DNA from: JANLSE01 sp038214135
GTDB lineage: Bacteria > Chloroflexota > Chloroflexia > Chloroflexales > Roseiflexaceae
Direction of reading: 5' to 3'
NCBI GenBank assembly: GCA_038214135.1
Contig: JBBQSD010000007.1
Coordinates: forward strand, 1-64,000
Length of the DNA stretch: 64,000 nt
Position numbers and translations under genes: made by a program. This document shows positions 25,496 to 35,052 of the stretch, piece after piece (position 1 is the stretch's first letter; every line of letters starts with the position of its first letter). The notes under the pieces were generated by a model. It was not told the origin of the DNA and searched no databases. It saw nothing but the letters and a program-made list of their open reading frames with translations.

Positions 25496-27970
25496 ATGGA
25501 AATCGGCATTGTTCGGCCCCGCAGCATTAACGACGAGATGCGCACAGCATACCTCGATTATGCCATGAGCGTGATTGTGCAGCGGGCGCTGCCGGATGTG
25601 CGCGATGGCCTGAAGCCGGTGCAGCGGCGCATTATGTATGGCATGTGGGAAATGGGTGTTCGCCACAATACCGCCCATAAGAAATGTGCCCGTATCTGTG
25701 GCGATGTGCTTGGCAAAATGCATCCCCATGGCGATACAGCCGTCTACGATGCGCTTGCCCGCATGGCCCAATCCTGGTCGATGCGCTACATGCTTGTCGA
25801 TGGGCAAGGGAATTTTGGCAGTGTCGACGGTGATCCGCCGGCCGCAATGCGCTATACTGAGGCACGGCTCACCGGGATTGCCGAGGAACTACTCTTCGAC
25901 ATCGACAAGGACACCGTCGATTTCCGCGATAACTTCGATGGTACCTATCGTGAACCAACGGTTCTGCCTGGTCGCTTGCCCAATCTGCTGTTGAATGGCG
26001 CATCTGGGATTGCCGTTGGTATGGCCACCAACATTCCGCCGCATAACCTTGGCGAAATCTGCGATGCGACGATGTATCTCATGGAAAATCCAGAAGCAAC
26101 ACTCGAAGAGTTGATCAAGATTGTTCCTGGCCCAGATTTCCCGACCGGCGGGTCAATTCTTGGTGTGGAAGGCATCAACAATGCCTATAGTACCGGTCGT
26201 GGCCATATTATCATCCGTGCCAAGGCCCATGTGGAAGAAGCGGCTCGCAGCGCCTTCTATATTGTTGTCACCGAATTGCCATACCAGGTCAATAAAGCCC
26301 GTTTGCAGGAGCGCATTGCCGAACTCGCCAAGGATCGCAAGATCGAGGGTATTCGCGATGTCCGCGATGAATCGGATCGCACTGGTATGCGGCTGGTGAT
26401 TATTCTCAAGCAGGATGCACAGCCCAAAAAAGTGCTGAACGCCCTGTTTAAGCATACCCAGATGCAGCAGACATTTGGCGCAAACATGCTGGCGCTTGTC
26501 GATAATGGCCGCCAGCCACGCCTGCTGACGCTTAAGCGTATGTTGCAGGAATATATCGATTATCGCCGAATCGTCATTCGCCGCCGAACAGAATTTGAGC
26601 TGGAGAAGGCCCGCGCCCGCGCCCATATTCTGGAAGGTCTCAAGATTGCGCTCGATAATCTCGATGCTATTATCAGGACGATCCGCGAATCACGTTCGCG
26701 TGATTCGGCTCGCGTGAACCTGATTTCGAACTTTACATTAAGCGAACTTCAGGCCAATGCCATTCTGGAAATGCAGCTTGGTCGCCTTGCAGCCCTTGAA
26801 CGTAAACGGATCGAGGATGAGTATACCGACGTGATCAAGCAGATCGCTGAGCTTGAGGATATCCTGGGCAACCCACGGCGGCTGATGCAACTCATTCACG
26901 ATGATCTCACATACCTCAAGGGTAAATATAGCGATGGTCGCCGCACCAGAATTATCCCCGATGCCCATGGTGAAGTGAGCGATGAGGATCTCATCCCCGA
27001 TGTGAAAGTATTTGTCACACTCACAGAGCGTGGCTATATTAAGCGCCAGGATCCGAGTTCCTATCGAACACAGCGGCGTGGCGGGCGTGGCATCAAGGGC
27101 ATGGTTACTCGTGAACAGGATGTTGTGCGCCATATCCTGACGTGCAGCACCATGGATGATCTGCTGTTCTTTACCGATCGTGGGAAGGTCTATCAACTCA
27201 AGACTCACGAATTGCCTGATGCTGGCCGAACCGCCAAAGGCCTGCCGCTGGTTAATCTGATCTCGCTTGAGCCAGGCGAACAGGTGACATCGATCCTCTC
27301 CGTGCCAGATTTCAGTGATGCTGAATATCTTGTTATGGCGACGGTTCGTGGCCGGATCAAACGGACATTGCTCAAAGAATACAGCCAGGTTCGTTCGAAT
27401 GGGCTGATCGCAATTGGCCTCGATGAGGGCGATTTGCTTGGCTGGGTGGCTGCATCACAGGGTAAGGAAGATATCCTGATGACCACGCTGCGTGGGCAGA
27501 CGATCCGCTTCACACAGGAGCAGGTTCGGCCAATGGGTCGCCCCGCATCAGGTGTGATCGGCATCAACCTCGATGCTGGTGATCGATTGGTTGGCATGGA
27601 TCTTGTACAGGATGGTGGGGCATTGCTAGTTGTCACCGCAAATGGCATGGGCAAACGCACGGCATTGGGCGAATACCCAACCAAGGGCCGCGCCACAGGC
27701 GGCGTCATCACCATAAAGCTCCGTGCAGGCGATGAAGTCGCGGTTGCCCAAGTCGTCTGGGATCGCTCGGTGCTGACGCTGATCAGTACGGGTGGCACAC
27801 TCATGCGAACGCCAGCAGTTGGTATCTCACAATTGGGCCGTGCAACGCAGGGAGTTGCCGTCATGCATATCAGTGCTGGGGATCGCGTCGCATCGCTGAG
27901 TGTTGAGGAGCAGGACGATGAGGACGAGCGCAGCGCACAGATTCTACTTGCCATGGATGGCGGCGAGTAA
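25496..27970 (+). CDS. gyrA: DNA gyrase subunit A
   Basis: This 824-residue type IIA topoisomerase subunit breaks and rejoins DNA during negative supercoiling. The breakage-reunion core holds [20 protein letters not shown] and the active-site Tyr120 in [10 protein letters not shown]. The C-terminal beta-pinwheel carries the GyrA box QRRGGRG near residues 525-531, which distinguishes gyrase from topoisomerase IV. It ends with an acidic tail ([10 protein letters not shown]). The ATG at 25496 follows GGAGGAACC. gyrB is not adjacent. It is divergent from tRNA-Asn with its own promoter, and a hairpin lies after its stop. Confidence 0.97.
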   Translation: MEIGIVRPRSINDEMRTAYLDYAMSVIVQRALPDVRDGLKPVQRRIMYGMWEMGVRHNTAHKKCARICGDVLGKMHPHGDTAVYDALARMAQSWSMRYMLVDGQGNFGSVDGDPPAAMRYTEARLTGIAEELLFDIDKDTVDFRDNFDGTYREPTVLPGRLPNLLLNGASGIAVGMATNIPPHNLGEICDATMYLMENPEATLEELIKIVPGPDFPTGGSILGVEGINNAYSTGRGHIIIRAKAHVEEAARSAFYIVVTELPYQVNKARLQERIAELAKDRKIEGIRDVRDESDRTGMRLVIILKQDAQPKKVLNALFKHTQMQQTFGANMLALVDNGRQPRLLTLKRMLQEYIDYRRIVIRRRTEFELEKARARAHILEGLKIALDNLDAIIRTIRESRSRDSARVNLISNFTLSELQANAILEMQLGRLAALERKRIEDEYTDVIKQIAELEDILGNPRRLMQLIHDDLTYLKGKYSDGRRTRIIPDAHGEVSDEDLIPDVKVFVTLTERGYIKRQDPSSYRTQRRGGRGIKGMVTREQDVVRHILTCSTMDDLLFFTDRGKVYQLKTHELPDAGRTAKGLPLVNLISLEPGEQVTSILSVPDFSDAEYLVMATVRGRIKRTLLKEYSQVRSNGLIAIGLDEGDLLGWVAASQGKEDILMTTLRGQTIRFTQEQVRPMGRPASGVIGINLDAGDRLVGMDLVQDGGALLVVTANGMGKRTALGEYPTKGRATGGVITIKLRAGDEVAVAQVVWDRSVLTLISTGGTLMRTPAVGISQLGRATQGVAVMHISAGDRVASLSVEEQDDEDERSAQILLAMDGGE

Positions 27971-28040
27971 TCGCTGGTATTCCTTGACCAAGTGACATAG
28001 TGAGGGTGCATCGCAGCAATGAAGGCAATGCACCGTAACC

Positions 28041-28104
28041 GTAGGGGCGCCGCAGCAGCTTAGCATATGCGAGTACGTTTCAAGAGATAGGCTGCTGCGC
28101 CTAC
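28041..28104. repeat. Long hairpin downstream of gyrA
   Basis: GTAGG (28041-28045) and CGCAGCAGC (28051-28059) pair with GCTGCTGCG (28091-28099) and CCTAC (28100-28104), a 14-bp stem with a 5-nt bulge and a loop of about 30 nt. It lies between the convergent ends of gyrA and the HD-GYP gene. It could be a terminator or a dispersed palindrome. Confidence 0.5.
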
Positions 28105-28231
28105 TACACCGATTAATCACCGCGTCACCGCTGAATCACGTGTTAGATGTCCATGCGGCAGGCCGTACACTGATGGATGAAAACAGCCTTCGGATTGCGT
28201 TTTCGGCTATCGGCTATCGGCTATTTTCGTG

Positions 28232-29701
28232 CTAGCGCTTCTTGAGCATCTCCAACCCTTCGCGCTCAAGGAGTCCAATAAATGTATCAATGTAGTCTGC
28301 ATCCCATTGAGATCCACGTCCGCGGCGCAGTTCAGCAATCGCCTGCTCAAGCGGCATTGCCCGCCGATACGAGCGTTCCGAGGTCATGGCATCAAATGAA
28401 TCGGCGATAGCCAGGATGCGAGCCTCTGGCGAAATCTCATCGCCATACAGCCTGCGCGGGTAGCCATGCCCATCAAAGCGTTCGTGATGATGTTCCACCA
28501 TTGGGATCACTGGCCTCAGCGCTTGGATGTAACGCAGGATATCTGCACCAATCCGCGGATGGGTTTCCATAGCGGCCATTTCCTCTTCGGTCAGGCGGCC
28601 CGGTTTCAGTAGTACCTCATCGCGAACCCCAATTTTGCCAATATCGTGCAGCAGCGCTCCATAGCGAATCAGTTCAACGCGGGTGCTATCGAGCTTGAGA
28701 TCCTCTGCTAACCGTACAGCATAGCGCATCACCGCTTCGGAATGCCCTCGTGTATATGGATCACGGGCATCAGTCACTGCCGCAAACGCCCGGATCGTTT
28801 GTAAATACTGTTCTTTTTGCTGGTGGTACAGGCGGCTGTTATCAAGTGATGCAGCAATTTGTGAGGCACAGATCGTCAGTAGTGTGCGCTCACGCTCCTC
28901 AAACCCTGGCCGATCACTGGCGCGGGTGAGGCGTAGTACTCCAACTGGCCGGTCACTCGTTCGCAATATCATTGAGAATAGATGCGATGGGGTTGGCTGG
29001 GTTGATTCAGATGCCAACTTCTGGTGGGCAACCAAAATCCGCTGCTCATCCGGGTTGCTTGTCAGAATGGTGCGTTGGCCAATTGGCGGAATGCCATCGG
29101 TGCTAATACAGGCCAGTAACTCAAGTTGCTCATCTTCGGGATGAAAGAGCGAGAGCGAGAGCGTTTTTGGTGAGAAGTGATGTGAAAGGAGAGCGACGAT
29201 TGCACGAACCGCAACAGCCGTATCAAGTGTTCCCGTGAAGGCCTGGCTAATCTCATAGACAGCCACGATCTCGGAGAGGCGCTGTTTCTCGCGTTGGGCC
29301 CGCCGCCACTCAATCGCCCGGCGCACGGTTCGCTCAAGGTCATCAACGCTGACCGGCTTGGTTAGGTAATCAAAGGCACCCAGTTTGAGTGCTTCGCGGG
29401 CTGTCTCAACGGTTGCGTAGGCCGTAAAGACAATCACATCCAAGTCGATACTGCGTTGGCGAATATTATGCAGGAGTTCAATGCCACCCATGAGCGGCAT
29501 TTGGAGATCGGTGATGACAAGATCAAACGATTGAGTATCAAGAATCGTCAGTGCGGCTCGGCCATGTTCAGCTGCGGCAACGCCATAGCCCTTCATGCGC
29601 AAAAGGCGCACACAAAAATCGCGAACGATTGGATCGTCCTCGACAACAAGCACATGTGCAACACCTACGGGGTTGCTAGGCGCTGCAGGAAGACGATCCA
29701 T
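28232..29701 (-). CDS. Response regulator with GAF and HD-GYP output
   Basis: This 489-residue protein has a receiver domain (residues 15-130; VVEDDP, phospho-acceptor Asp in LVITDLQMP, Lys in YLTKPVS), a GAF domain (about 150-300) and an HD-GYP domain (about 305-480) with LLHDIGKIG, EHHHERFDGHGYP and ADSFDAMTS. HD-GYP domains hydrolyse cyclic di-GMP, and all metal-binding and GYP residues are present, so it is probably an active phosphodiesterase controlled by phosphorylation. No partner kinase is adjacent. It faces away from LDH and converges on gyrA. Confidence 0.93.
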   Translation of the reverse strand: MDRLPAAPSNPVGVAHVLVVEDDPIVRDFCVRLLRMKGYGVAAAEHGRAALTILDTQSFDLVITDLQMPLMGGIELLHNIRQRSIDLDVIVFTAYATVETAREALKLGAFDYLTKPVSVDDLERTVRRAIEWRRAQREKQRLSEIVAVYEISQAFTGTLDTAVAVRAIVALLSHHFSPKTLSLSLFHPEDEQLELLACISTDGIPPIGQRTILTSNPDEQRILVAHQKLASESTQPTPSHLFSMILRTSDRPVGVLRLTRASDRPGFEERERTLLTICASQIAASLDNSRLYHQQKEQYLQTIRAFAAVTDARDPYTRGHSEAVMRYAVRLAEDLKLDSTRVELIRYGALLHDIGKIGVRDEVLLKPGRLTEEEMAAMETHPRIGADILRYIQALRPVIPMVEHHHERFDGHGYPRRLYGDEISPEARILAIADSFDAMTSERSYRRAMPLEQAIAELRRGRGSQWDADYIDTFIGLLEREGLEMLKKR

Positions 29702-29842
29702 AGCAAAACTATCTCATTGATGTGGACAATAAATGTACCAAATGGTCAGCTCAATTGGTCAATCTGCTAATCGGCCAATCGACGGAACGAAGAACACATC
29801 CAATACCTATAGCTGTCTATATGAGTGAAGGGGCATTTGGAT

Positions 29843-30229
29843 TTAGCTGTGCCGGTTCTGAAAGTAGACACGTACGCGACGCTCAAGCTCTTCAAAATCG
29901 AACGGCTTCGCAAGATAATCATTCGCCCCCGTCTTCATCGCCTGTTTCTGTGTGTCGGGTGTGCCAAACGCGGTGATCAGAATGACATGAATATGGGGAT
30001 GATCGCGTTTGAGATGGCGAATAAGCTCCATGCCATCCATACGTGGCATGTTCATATCGGTGATCACCATATCGCAATGTTGATGGGCAAGTTGCTCAAG
30101 TGCAGCGACGCCATCTTCAGCCTCCAGCACCACATAGCCGCCATTGGAGAGCAGGAAGCGATAGAGACGCCGGGTGGCCGAATCATCTTCGACAATCAGG
30201 ACGCTTGGCGCATTGGTTGGCGTGGACAT
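29843..30229 (-). CDS. Single-domain response regulator
   Basis: This 128-residue receiver has VEDDSATRR, phospho-acceptor Asp in MVITDMNMPRMDG, Thr in LITAFG and Lys in YLAKPFD. The N-terminus MSTPTNAPSVLIVEDD and C-terminal helix EELERRVRVYFQN add no output domain. The ATG at 30229 is chosen because GGAGG lies 7 bases upstream; an alternative ATG at 30256 adds nine residues. It lies just downstream of the lactate dehydrogenase gene on the same strand. The partner is unknown. Confidence 0.9.
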   Translation of the reverse strand: MSTPTNAPSVLIVEDDSATRRLYRFLLSNGGYVVLEAEDGVAALEQLAHQHCDMVITDMNMPRMDGMELIRHLKRDHPHIHVILITAFGTPDTQKQAMKTGANDYLAKPFDFEELERRVRVYFQNRHS

Positions 30230-30278
30230 AGATTGGCCTCCATCGAACAAACTCATGGTATGAATTCCTAAGCGAACC

Positions 30279-31241
30279 TTATGCCACGCCGATTTGGCGA
30301 TAGCGCTCTTTCAACAGGGCGGCTGAATGCTGAAACCGCGAAAGCTCATCGTCGCCCAGCACAAGATGAAGAACCTCTTCGACACCATTTCGTCCAATGA
30401 TCGAAGGCAGGCTGATCGAAATATCGCTGATACCCTGTTGGCCCGTCATCGGGCTGCTCACGGTTAGGACAGTGTGTTGATCACGAAGAACGGCTTCGAT
30501 GATGGCCACCAATCCAAGCCCAATTGCATAGTATGTTGCCCGCTTGCGTTTGATGATCTCATAGGCTGCATCGCGGGCTTGTTCGAAAATTACCTGAAGC
30601 GCTTGTGCATCGTATCCCTGCCCGCCAACCCGCGCAAAATCATGCAGATTCACTCCAGCAATATTCGCAAGGCTCCACACCGGTAATGAGCTATCGCCAT
30701 GCTCGCCAATAATATAGGCATGCACACTTCGCGGATCGACAGCATAGCGAGTAGCTAACAGATAGCGCAATCGTGCAGTATCGAGTATCGTGCCAGAACC
30801 AAACACGCGCCCATGTTGTACGCCTGCACAATCGGATGCGATATGTGCCAGAATATCGACTGGGTTGGTCGCCACGACAATCACCGCGTCGGGTGCTACA
30901 GCAATAATCTGTGGGACAATACTGCGAATAACGGTAGCATTGCGCTGCAATAGATCCAGGCGAGTTTCCCCAGGGCGTTGATTTGAGCCAGCGGTGATAA
31001 CAACGATCTGAGCACCCGCGAGTTCTGTATAATCACCAGCAGTGATCCGGCATGGCTGCACGAAGGGTACGCCGTGGTTGAGATCCATTGCCTCACCCTC
31101 GGCCCGAGCGCTATCAGAGTCGATCAGTACAATCTCAGTAGCGACACCCCGTTGCATTAGGGCATAGGCACAAGACGTACCAACCATACCGGCCCCAACA
31201 ATACCAACCTTCTTCCCAGACTCGCCCGGCTGATCAATCAA
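30279..31241 (-). CDS. ldh: L-lactate dehydrogenase
   Basis: This 320-residue NAD-dependent enzyme interconverts pyruvate and L-lactate. The nucleotide-binding GAGMVG motif is at residues 16-21, the specificity-loop Gln is in AGSNQRPGETRLDL (Arg there would indicate malate dehydrogenase), the TNPVDIL block is present, and the catalytic His is in IIGEHGDSS. The start is TTG at 31241 with GGAG seven bases upstream; no ATG is better placed. The 263 bp upstream contain no gene. It lies head-to-tail with a receiver gene. Confidence 0.93.
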   Translation of the reverse strand: MIDQPGESGKKVGIVGAGMVGTSCAYALMQRGVATEIVLIDSDSARAEGEAMDLNHGVPFVQPCRITAGDYTELAGAQIVVITAGSNQRPGETRLDLLQRNATVIRSIVPQIIAVAPDAVIVVATNPVDILAHIASDCAGVQHGRVFGSGTILDTARLRYLLATRYAVDPRSVHAYIIGEHGDSSLPVWSLANIAGVNLHDFARVGGQGYDAQALQVIFEQARDAAYEIIKRKRATYYAIGLGLVAIIEAVLRDQHTVLTVSSPMTGQQGISDISISLPSIIGRNGVEEVLHLVLGDDELSRFQHSAALLKERYRQIGVA

Positions 31242-31504
31242 ATTTCGTCTCCACCATACAACTACCGTAATGCCATTCTACCATAAAATGAACGAGCCTT
31301 CTGGCCTCTAATGGCTGAGAGGCGTACATATCGCCAATTGTAATCGTGGCGTAAGCTAATAGAAAATAAGGAAACATTGAATAATGCGCAGCTTGCTCGC
31401 TTGTTCTGCGAAAGGGATTTCGCGTCCAACTGTATGCCGGGTTGGGCGTATCGCATACGCCCAGGTGTGATAGATTTGCCCATCAGCAGAGCTTGGATGC
31501 AGTA

Positions 31505-31840
31505 CTAACGATAGGCAGCTAGATCCCGTTCTTCAATAGTGGGCATGAAGCGTGACATTTCGACCATTTTGAAGATTTTCTGGTGGTGAGGGCTGAGGTT
31601 CATCGCAAAGAGTTTATGGCCAGCCTTGCGCGACATCACCACAAATTTGAGTAACGATGAGATTCCGGCAGAGTTAATGAAGGCCACATTTTCAAAATCC
31701 AGCACGGTAATAGGGCGCATGGCACTGCTCGTCGCAGCCGCTTCAATTGCTGCTGCAGAAATAGCATCGACACTATTGGTTGTAATATGCAGCACGGCTA
31801 CTTCGCCAAATTCTTCACGTTGAATGACATCACTCATCAT
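31505..31840 (-). CDS. STAS-domain anti-sigma factor antagonist (RsbV/SpoIIAA-like)
   Basis: This 111-residue protein is a single STAS domain. The regulatory serine should be S57 in VAFINSAGISSLLK, the site normally phosphorylated by an RsbW-type kinase. It is the last gene of the large minus-strand array, overlapping the RsbW-like gene by about 10 bp. In partner switching, the unphosphorylated STAS protein binds the RsbW kinase and frees its target. The PP2C phosphatase encoded five genes upstream or the GAF-PP2C protein at 23786 could dephosphorylate it. No sigma factor is encoded nearby. Confidence 0.9.
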   Translation of the reverse strand: MMSDVIQREEFGEVAVLHITTNSVDAISAAAIEAAATSSAMRPITVLDFENVAFINSAGISSLLKFVVMSRKAGHKLFAMNLSPHHQKIFKMVEMSRFMPTIEERDLAAYR

Positions 31841-32261
31841 TCTGCTCCTTCCGATATAGTCGCAGCGTCAAGGTCGTTCCGCCCTGTGAGGAACTGACCT
31901 CGCAGTGGTCGACGAGTGCGCTGATCAAATACATTCCAAAGCCGCGGTGCATCCCACCCTCAAGATTTTGCTCTTCCACAATTCTGCGCGAAAAATCGAC
32001 TGGCCCACTGCCATGTCCCTGGTCACGGATGCTGACTTCGAGCTTTTCGGCATCGAGTGCAAACACAACCTCAACCAGTTTGCTGCTTTCGAGCTGATTC
32101 CCGTGCTCGATTGCGTTATTCACCGCCTCGCTGACGGCCAGCTTCAGATCTTCGATACGCTCTTGGGTCAGGCCAATGGCTTGCCCAACTTCGTCGGCAC
32201 TTGCCCGCACGACACGCTCGAAGAGCGGATTCGATGGAATGTTTACCAACACTCGTTCCAT
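31830..32261 (-). CDS. RsbW/SpoIIAB-like serine kinase
   Basis: This 143-residue GHKL ATPase has N-box EAVNNAIEHGNQ, G1-type IRDQGHGSGP and G2 GFGMYLISALVDHCEV. These kinases phosphorylate STAS antagonists and hold a sigma factor or another target. The ATG at 32261 has GAGG upstream; a TTG two codons earlier is less likely. The 3' end overlaps the STAS gene, so the two are co-translated. Placement after a TPR gene and an RsbU-like phosphatase completes a U-W-V module within the chemosensory array. The target is unknown. Confidence 0.9.
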   Translation of the reverse strand: MERVLVNIPSNPLFERVVRASADEVGQAIGLTQERIEDLKLAVSEAVNNAIEHGNQLESSKLVEVVFALDAEKLEVSIRDQGHGSGPVDFSRRIVEEQNLEGGMHRGFGMYLISALVDHCEVSSSQGGTTLTLRLYRKEQNDE

Positions 32262-32290
32262 GTACAAACCTCACTCCGCCACGTAGCGCA

Positions 32291-33865
32291 TCAGTTTCCG
32301 GTATCGATCATGGTTCCACTGCGGCGAGCCGCTCGTGCGCTCCGGCGTGATGCTTGTTGATCCTGATTGACGAGGTAATCGAAACGGCGTAGATAGGCCT
32401 TCCCAAGTGAGGCGTTTCCAATCTGAAGATAGGAAGCGCCAAGATAATAGAGTGCCTGGGTATGGCGCGGGTTGCGGCGCAGTACTCGTTCGAATAGTGG
32501 AATTGCCTGTGCCGGTTCCATCAACTCTTTGTAGCATAACCCAAGCATAAAGTTCGTCTCAACATCTTCTGACCATTCGCCAAGAACCTGAGTAAATTCC
32601 TTAGCAGCCAGATCGTAACGCCCACGGCGAATATACATGTAGCCAAGATCATAACGAAGTGAATGCGCTTTTGGTGCTAATTCTACTGCCTTGCGCCAGG
32701 CAGCCAGTGCCCAGCCCTCCTGCCCAAGTGTATTGTACATAAAGCCAAGCAAATAGTGGGCCTGTGGGTCGTGCGGAAGCAGTTGGACAGCTCGTTCGAA
32801 TGCGCGGACGGCTGGCTGGTGTTTGCCCATATCGTAGAGCAGTTTGCCCATGTGAACAAACAACCGGCCATCGGTCGGATGCAGTTTGGCACACTCAAAT
32901 ACGACGTTATAGGCTTCTTTCAGCTTGTTCTGAAGTTTCCACAGAGCGCTCATCCGAATGCGCGCCTCAACATAATAGCTATCCTGGGGTGGGATCTGTG
33001 CATAGATCTCCATTGCCTGATCCAGACGGCGACCGCGTGCGAGGAGATTACCAAGTAGATAGCGCGCCGCATGCTCTTGAGGCCGCCACTGCAGCAGTGC
33101 CCGATAGATCCGCTCGGCCTCTTCAGCATAGCCCTGCTGTTTCAGATCATTGCTCAGCCGATAGTACCACTGCGCCACTTCCTCTTCCGAACGATGGACG
33201 AGATCATCCTTTTCGTCCAGATACTCGGGCGAGATGAATGTTGGTTCAACACGCAGCGCCTCGGTGAAGCAACGCTGTGCGAGTTCGTAGGCACCATGGC
33301 TCTGGTGCATCAAACCCATATAGTAGCGTGGTTCGGCGGCTTGTGGGCGCGCATTGCATGCCTGATCATAATGGATATAGGCTCGCCCTGCATCATCGAG
33401 GCGTTGGTAGGAACGCCCCAACGAAAAATGGGCTTCGTACAGGCGCGGGTTGTGTTCGAGGGCTTCCTTGAAGGCCGAGATCGCTCGCTCAATCTGGCCG
33501 CGAGCGGCAAACGCGACTCCAAGGTTATAATGGGCCTCCGCCAGATGCAGATCCGTCTGCACTGCTTCCAGATATTCGCGCAGCGCGCTTTCCCAATCCT
33601 CCTGAAAGGCCAGCGCATTACCGATATACAAGTAGATGATCGCCCGCTCGCGATCATAGATTTGGGCGCGTTCCTCACCATCAATATAGGCAGCGATCAG
33701 TGCTTGTTTGAAGTGCTCGATCGCATTGAGATAGTCGGCGCGCAGATATGCTCGAATGCCCTGACCAAATGCAGCACCCAAGCGGGTCCCTGCCATAAAA
33801 CGTTCGCTCCCCGAGAACGTATCGAGATCGAGTGGCATAAAGCTAAGGGGCTCGTTAACGGTCAT
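32291..33865 (-). CDS. TPR-repeat protein of the che/rsb array
   Basis: This 524-residue protein consists almost entirely of TPR repeats (about 13) from residue 40 on, for example AEAHYNLGVAFAARGQIERA, DGRLFVHMGKLLYDMGKHQP and HTQALYYLGASYLQIGNASLG. There is no signal peptide or transmembrane segment. The ATG at 33865 (MTVNEPLSFM) follows GGGAG; the frame is open to 33937. It lies between the PP2C phosphatase and RsbW-like genes with gaps of about 22-29 bp. It is probably a scaffold for the signalling complex; this is inference. Confidence 0.85.
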   Translation of the reverse strand: MTVNEPLSFMPLDLDTFSGSERFMAGTRLGAAFGQGIRAYLRADYLNAIEHFKQALIAAYIDGEERAQIYDRERAIIYLYIGNALAFQEDWESALREYLEAVQTDLHLAEAHYNLGVAFAARGQIERAISAFKEALEHNPRLYEAHFSLGRSYQRLDDAGRAYIHYDQACNARPQAAEPRYYMGLMHQSHGAYELAQRCFTEALRVEPTFISPEYLDEKDDLVHRSEEEVAQWYYRLSNDLKQQGYAEEAERIYRALLQWRPQEHAARYLLGNLLARGRRLDQAMEIYAQIPPQDSYYVEARIRMSALWKLQNKLKEAYNVVFECAKLHPTDGRLFVHMGKLLYDMGKHQPAVRAFERAVQLLPHDPQAHYLLGFMYNTLGQEGWALAAWRKAVELAPKAHSLRYDLGYMYIRRGRYDLAAKEFTQVLGEWSEDVETNFMLGLCYKELMEPAQAIPLFERVLRRNPRHTQALYYLGASYLQIGNASLGKAYLRRFDYLVNQDQQASRRSARAARRSGTMIDTGN

Positions 33866-33887
33866 GGTTCGCTCCCGACTCTCCATC

Positions 33888-35042
33888 TTATTGGCGATAT
33901 TCTTCCAGCGCCAGTCGTAGTTGTCCATGGAGTTCACGCGTCAGGCCACGCCCAAAGCGGGCCTGCGATTCACGGATGAGTTCTGGAAGCGCAATTGCCC
34001 AGATTTCAGCAGTTTCGCTATCGGCAGGTGCCGGGAGTGCCTCCCAGAGTTGCTCGGCGCGCTCCAGGCCAAGCACTTCCTCGGCCAGTTCGCGCAGTTC
34101 GACGCCAATCTGAACCAAGCGCCGACGAATAACAACTACCGTTACATCATCAGATTGGTAGCCCTCACTCCAGGCGCGCACTTCCTGTAATAGCACTGCC
34201 ATCAGTGCCCGTGGCCGCAAGCGCTCGTTGCGTTGGAGCAACTGCTCCAGCCGCTCATATCCAAATAATTCTTCGGCCTGATTGGTTGCCTCAATAACGC
34301 CATCGGTATACAGCAACACGGTTTCCCCTGGCGCAATTGTGGCACCGATCTCATCATATTCGCTCTCGTGATCAACACCCAATGGCAAGCCCGAGATTTC
34401 AAGCTCGCCAACATGGCGATTGATCATGATCGGATAATTATGCCCAGCATTGGCGACACGCAGAATGCCACGCTTTGTATCGAGTGTGGCATATAACATC
34501 GTTATCATCCCCTGTGGAATCTCACGCAGCACCGAGCGATTCACCGCAGCTAATGTTGGTCCTGGCGCTTCATCACGGCGCGCCTCGTGTCGGAAAACCG
34601 TGCGCGCCACTGCCATGCGCAACGCTGCTGGCAGCCCTTTCCCCGAAACATCAGCGATCATGAGTCCATGCAGCCCGTTTTCGAGTGGCAAGAAATCATA
34701 GAGATCCCCACCAAGATCGCGAGCCGGCAGCGAGATGGCGCTCATCTCCCAACCAGGTAAGCGCGGCACTGCCTCCAACAACAGGCCCTGCTGGATATCG
34801 CGGGCCAGGCTGAGTTCTTGCTCGATCTCGGCCTGACGCTTGAGATCATCGGCCTGACGCTTCAGATCTTCAAGGCTCACAGCCGCAACCGTGGGAGGAA
34901 TACTAGGTACCACAATCCGTCCACGCCGGAACCACGCAGTCCCCGTGTGCCCGATTAGTGTAGCGCGCTTCTGATGTTGATGCCGATGGTGATGTTGATT
35001 AATCATACTACTTAAGATAGTAAAAGGGTCGTACGATACCAT
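33888..35042 (-). CDS. PP2C (RsbU/SpoIIE-type) phosphatase
   Basis: This 384-residue protein has a basic histidine-rich N-terminus (INQHHHRHQHQKR), a short coiled coil (LEDLKRQADDLKRQAEIEQE), and a PP2C domain with GGDLYDF, ADVSGKG, AGHNYPIM, YTDGVIEA and SDDVTVVV, retaining the metal-binding Asp residues. After the domain, about 75 residues (VELRELAEEVLG to the end) form a helical tail, possibly an RsbW-like or regulatory region. AAAGGG lies before the ATG at 35042. It follows cheR by 10 bp. It should dephosphorylate the STAS protein of the same array. Confidence 0.88.
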   Translation of the reverse strand: MVSYDPFTILSSMINQHHHRHQHQKRATLIGHTGTAWFRRGRIVVPSIPPTVAAVSLEDLKRQADDLKRQAEIEQELSLARDIQQGLLLEAVPRLPGWEMSAISLPARDLGGDLYDFLPLENGLHGLMIADVSGKGLPAALRMAVARTVFRHEARRDEAPGPTLAAVNRSVLREIPQGMITMLYATLDTKRGILRVANAGHNYPIMINRHVGELEISGLPLGVDHESEYDEIGATIAPGETVLLYTDGVIEATNQAEELFGYERLEQLLQRNERLRPRALMAVLLQEVRAWSEGYQSDDVTVVVIRRRLVQIGVELRELAEEVLGLERAEQLWEALPAPADSETAEIWAIALPELIRESQARFGRGLTRELHGQLRLALEEYRQ

Positions 35043-35052
35043 GTACGCCCTT

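Noticed and set aside
27205..28011. Minus-strand open frame of 268 codons antisense to gyrA
   Set aside because: Composition is Ser/Arg/Pro-rich, as expected for the antisense of a GC-rich gene; gyrA is certain.
33071..33979. Plus-strand open frame of 302 codons
   Set aside because: Antisense to the TPR and PP2C genes; no motif and no ribosome-binding site.
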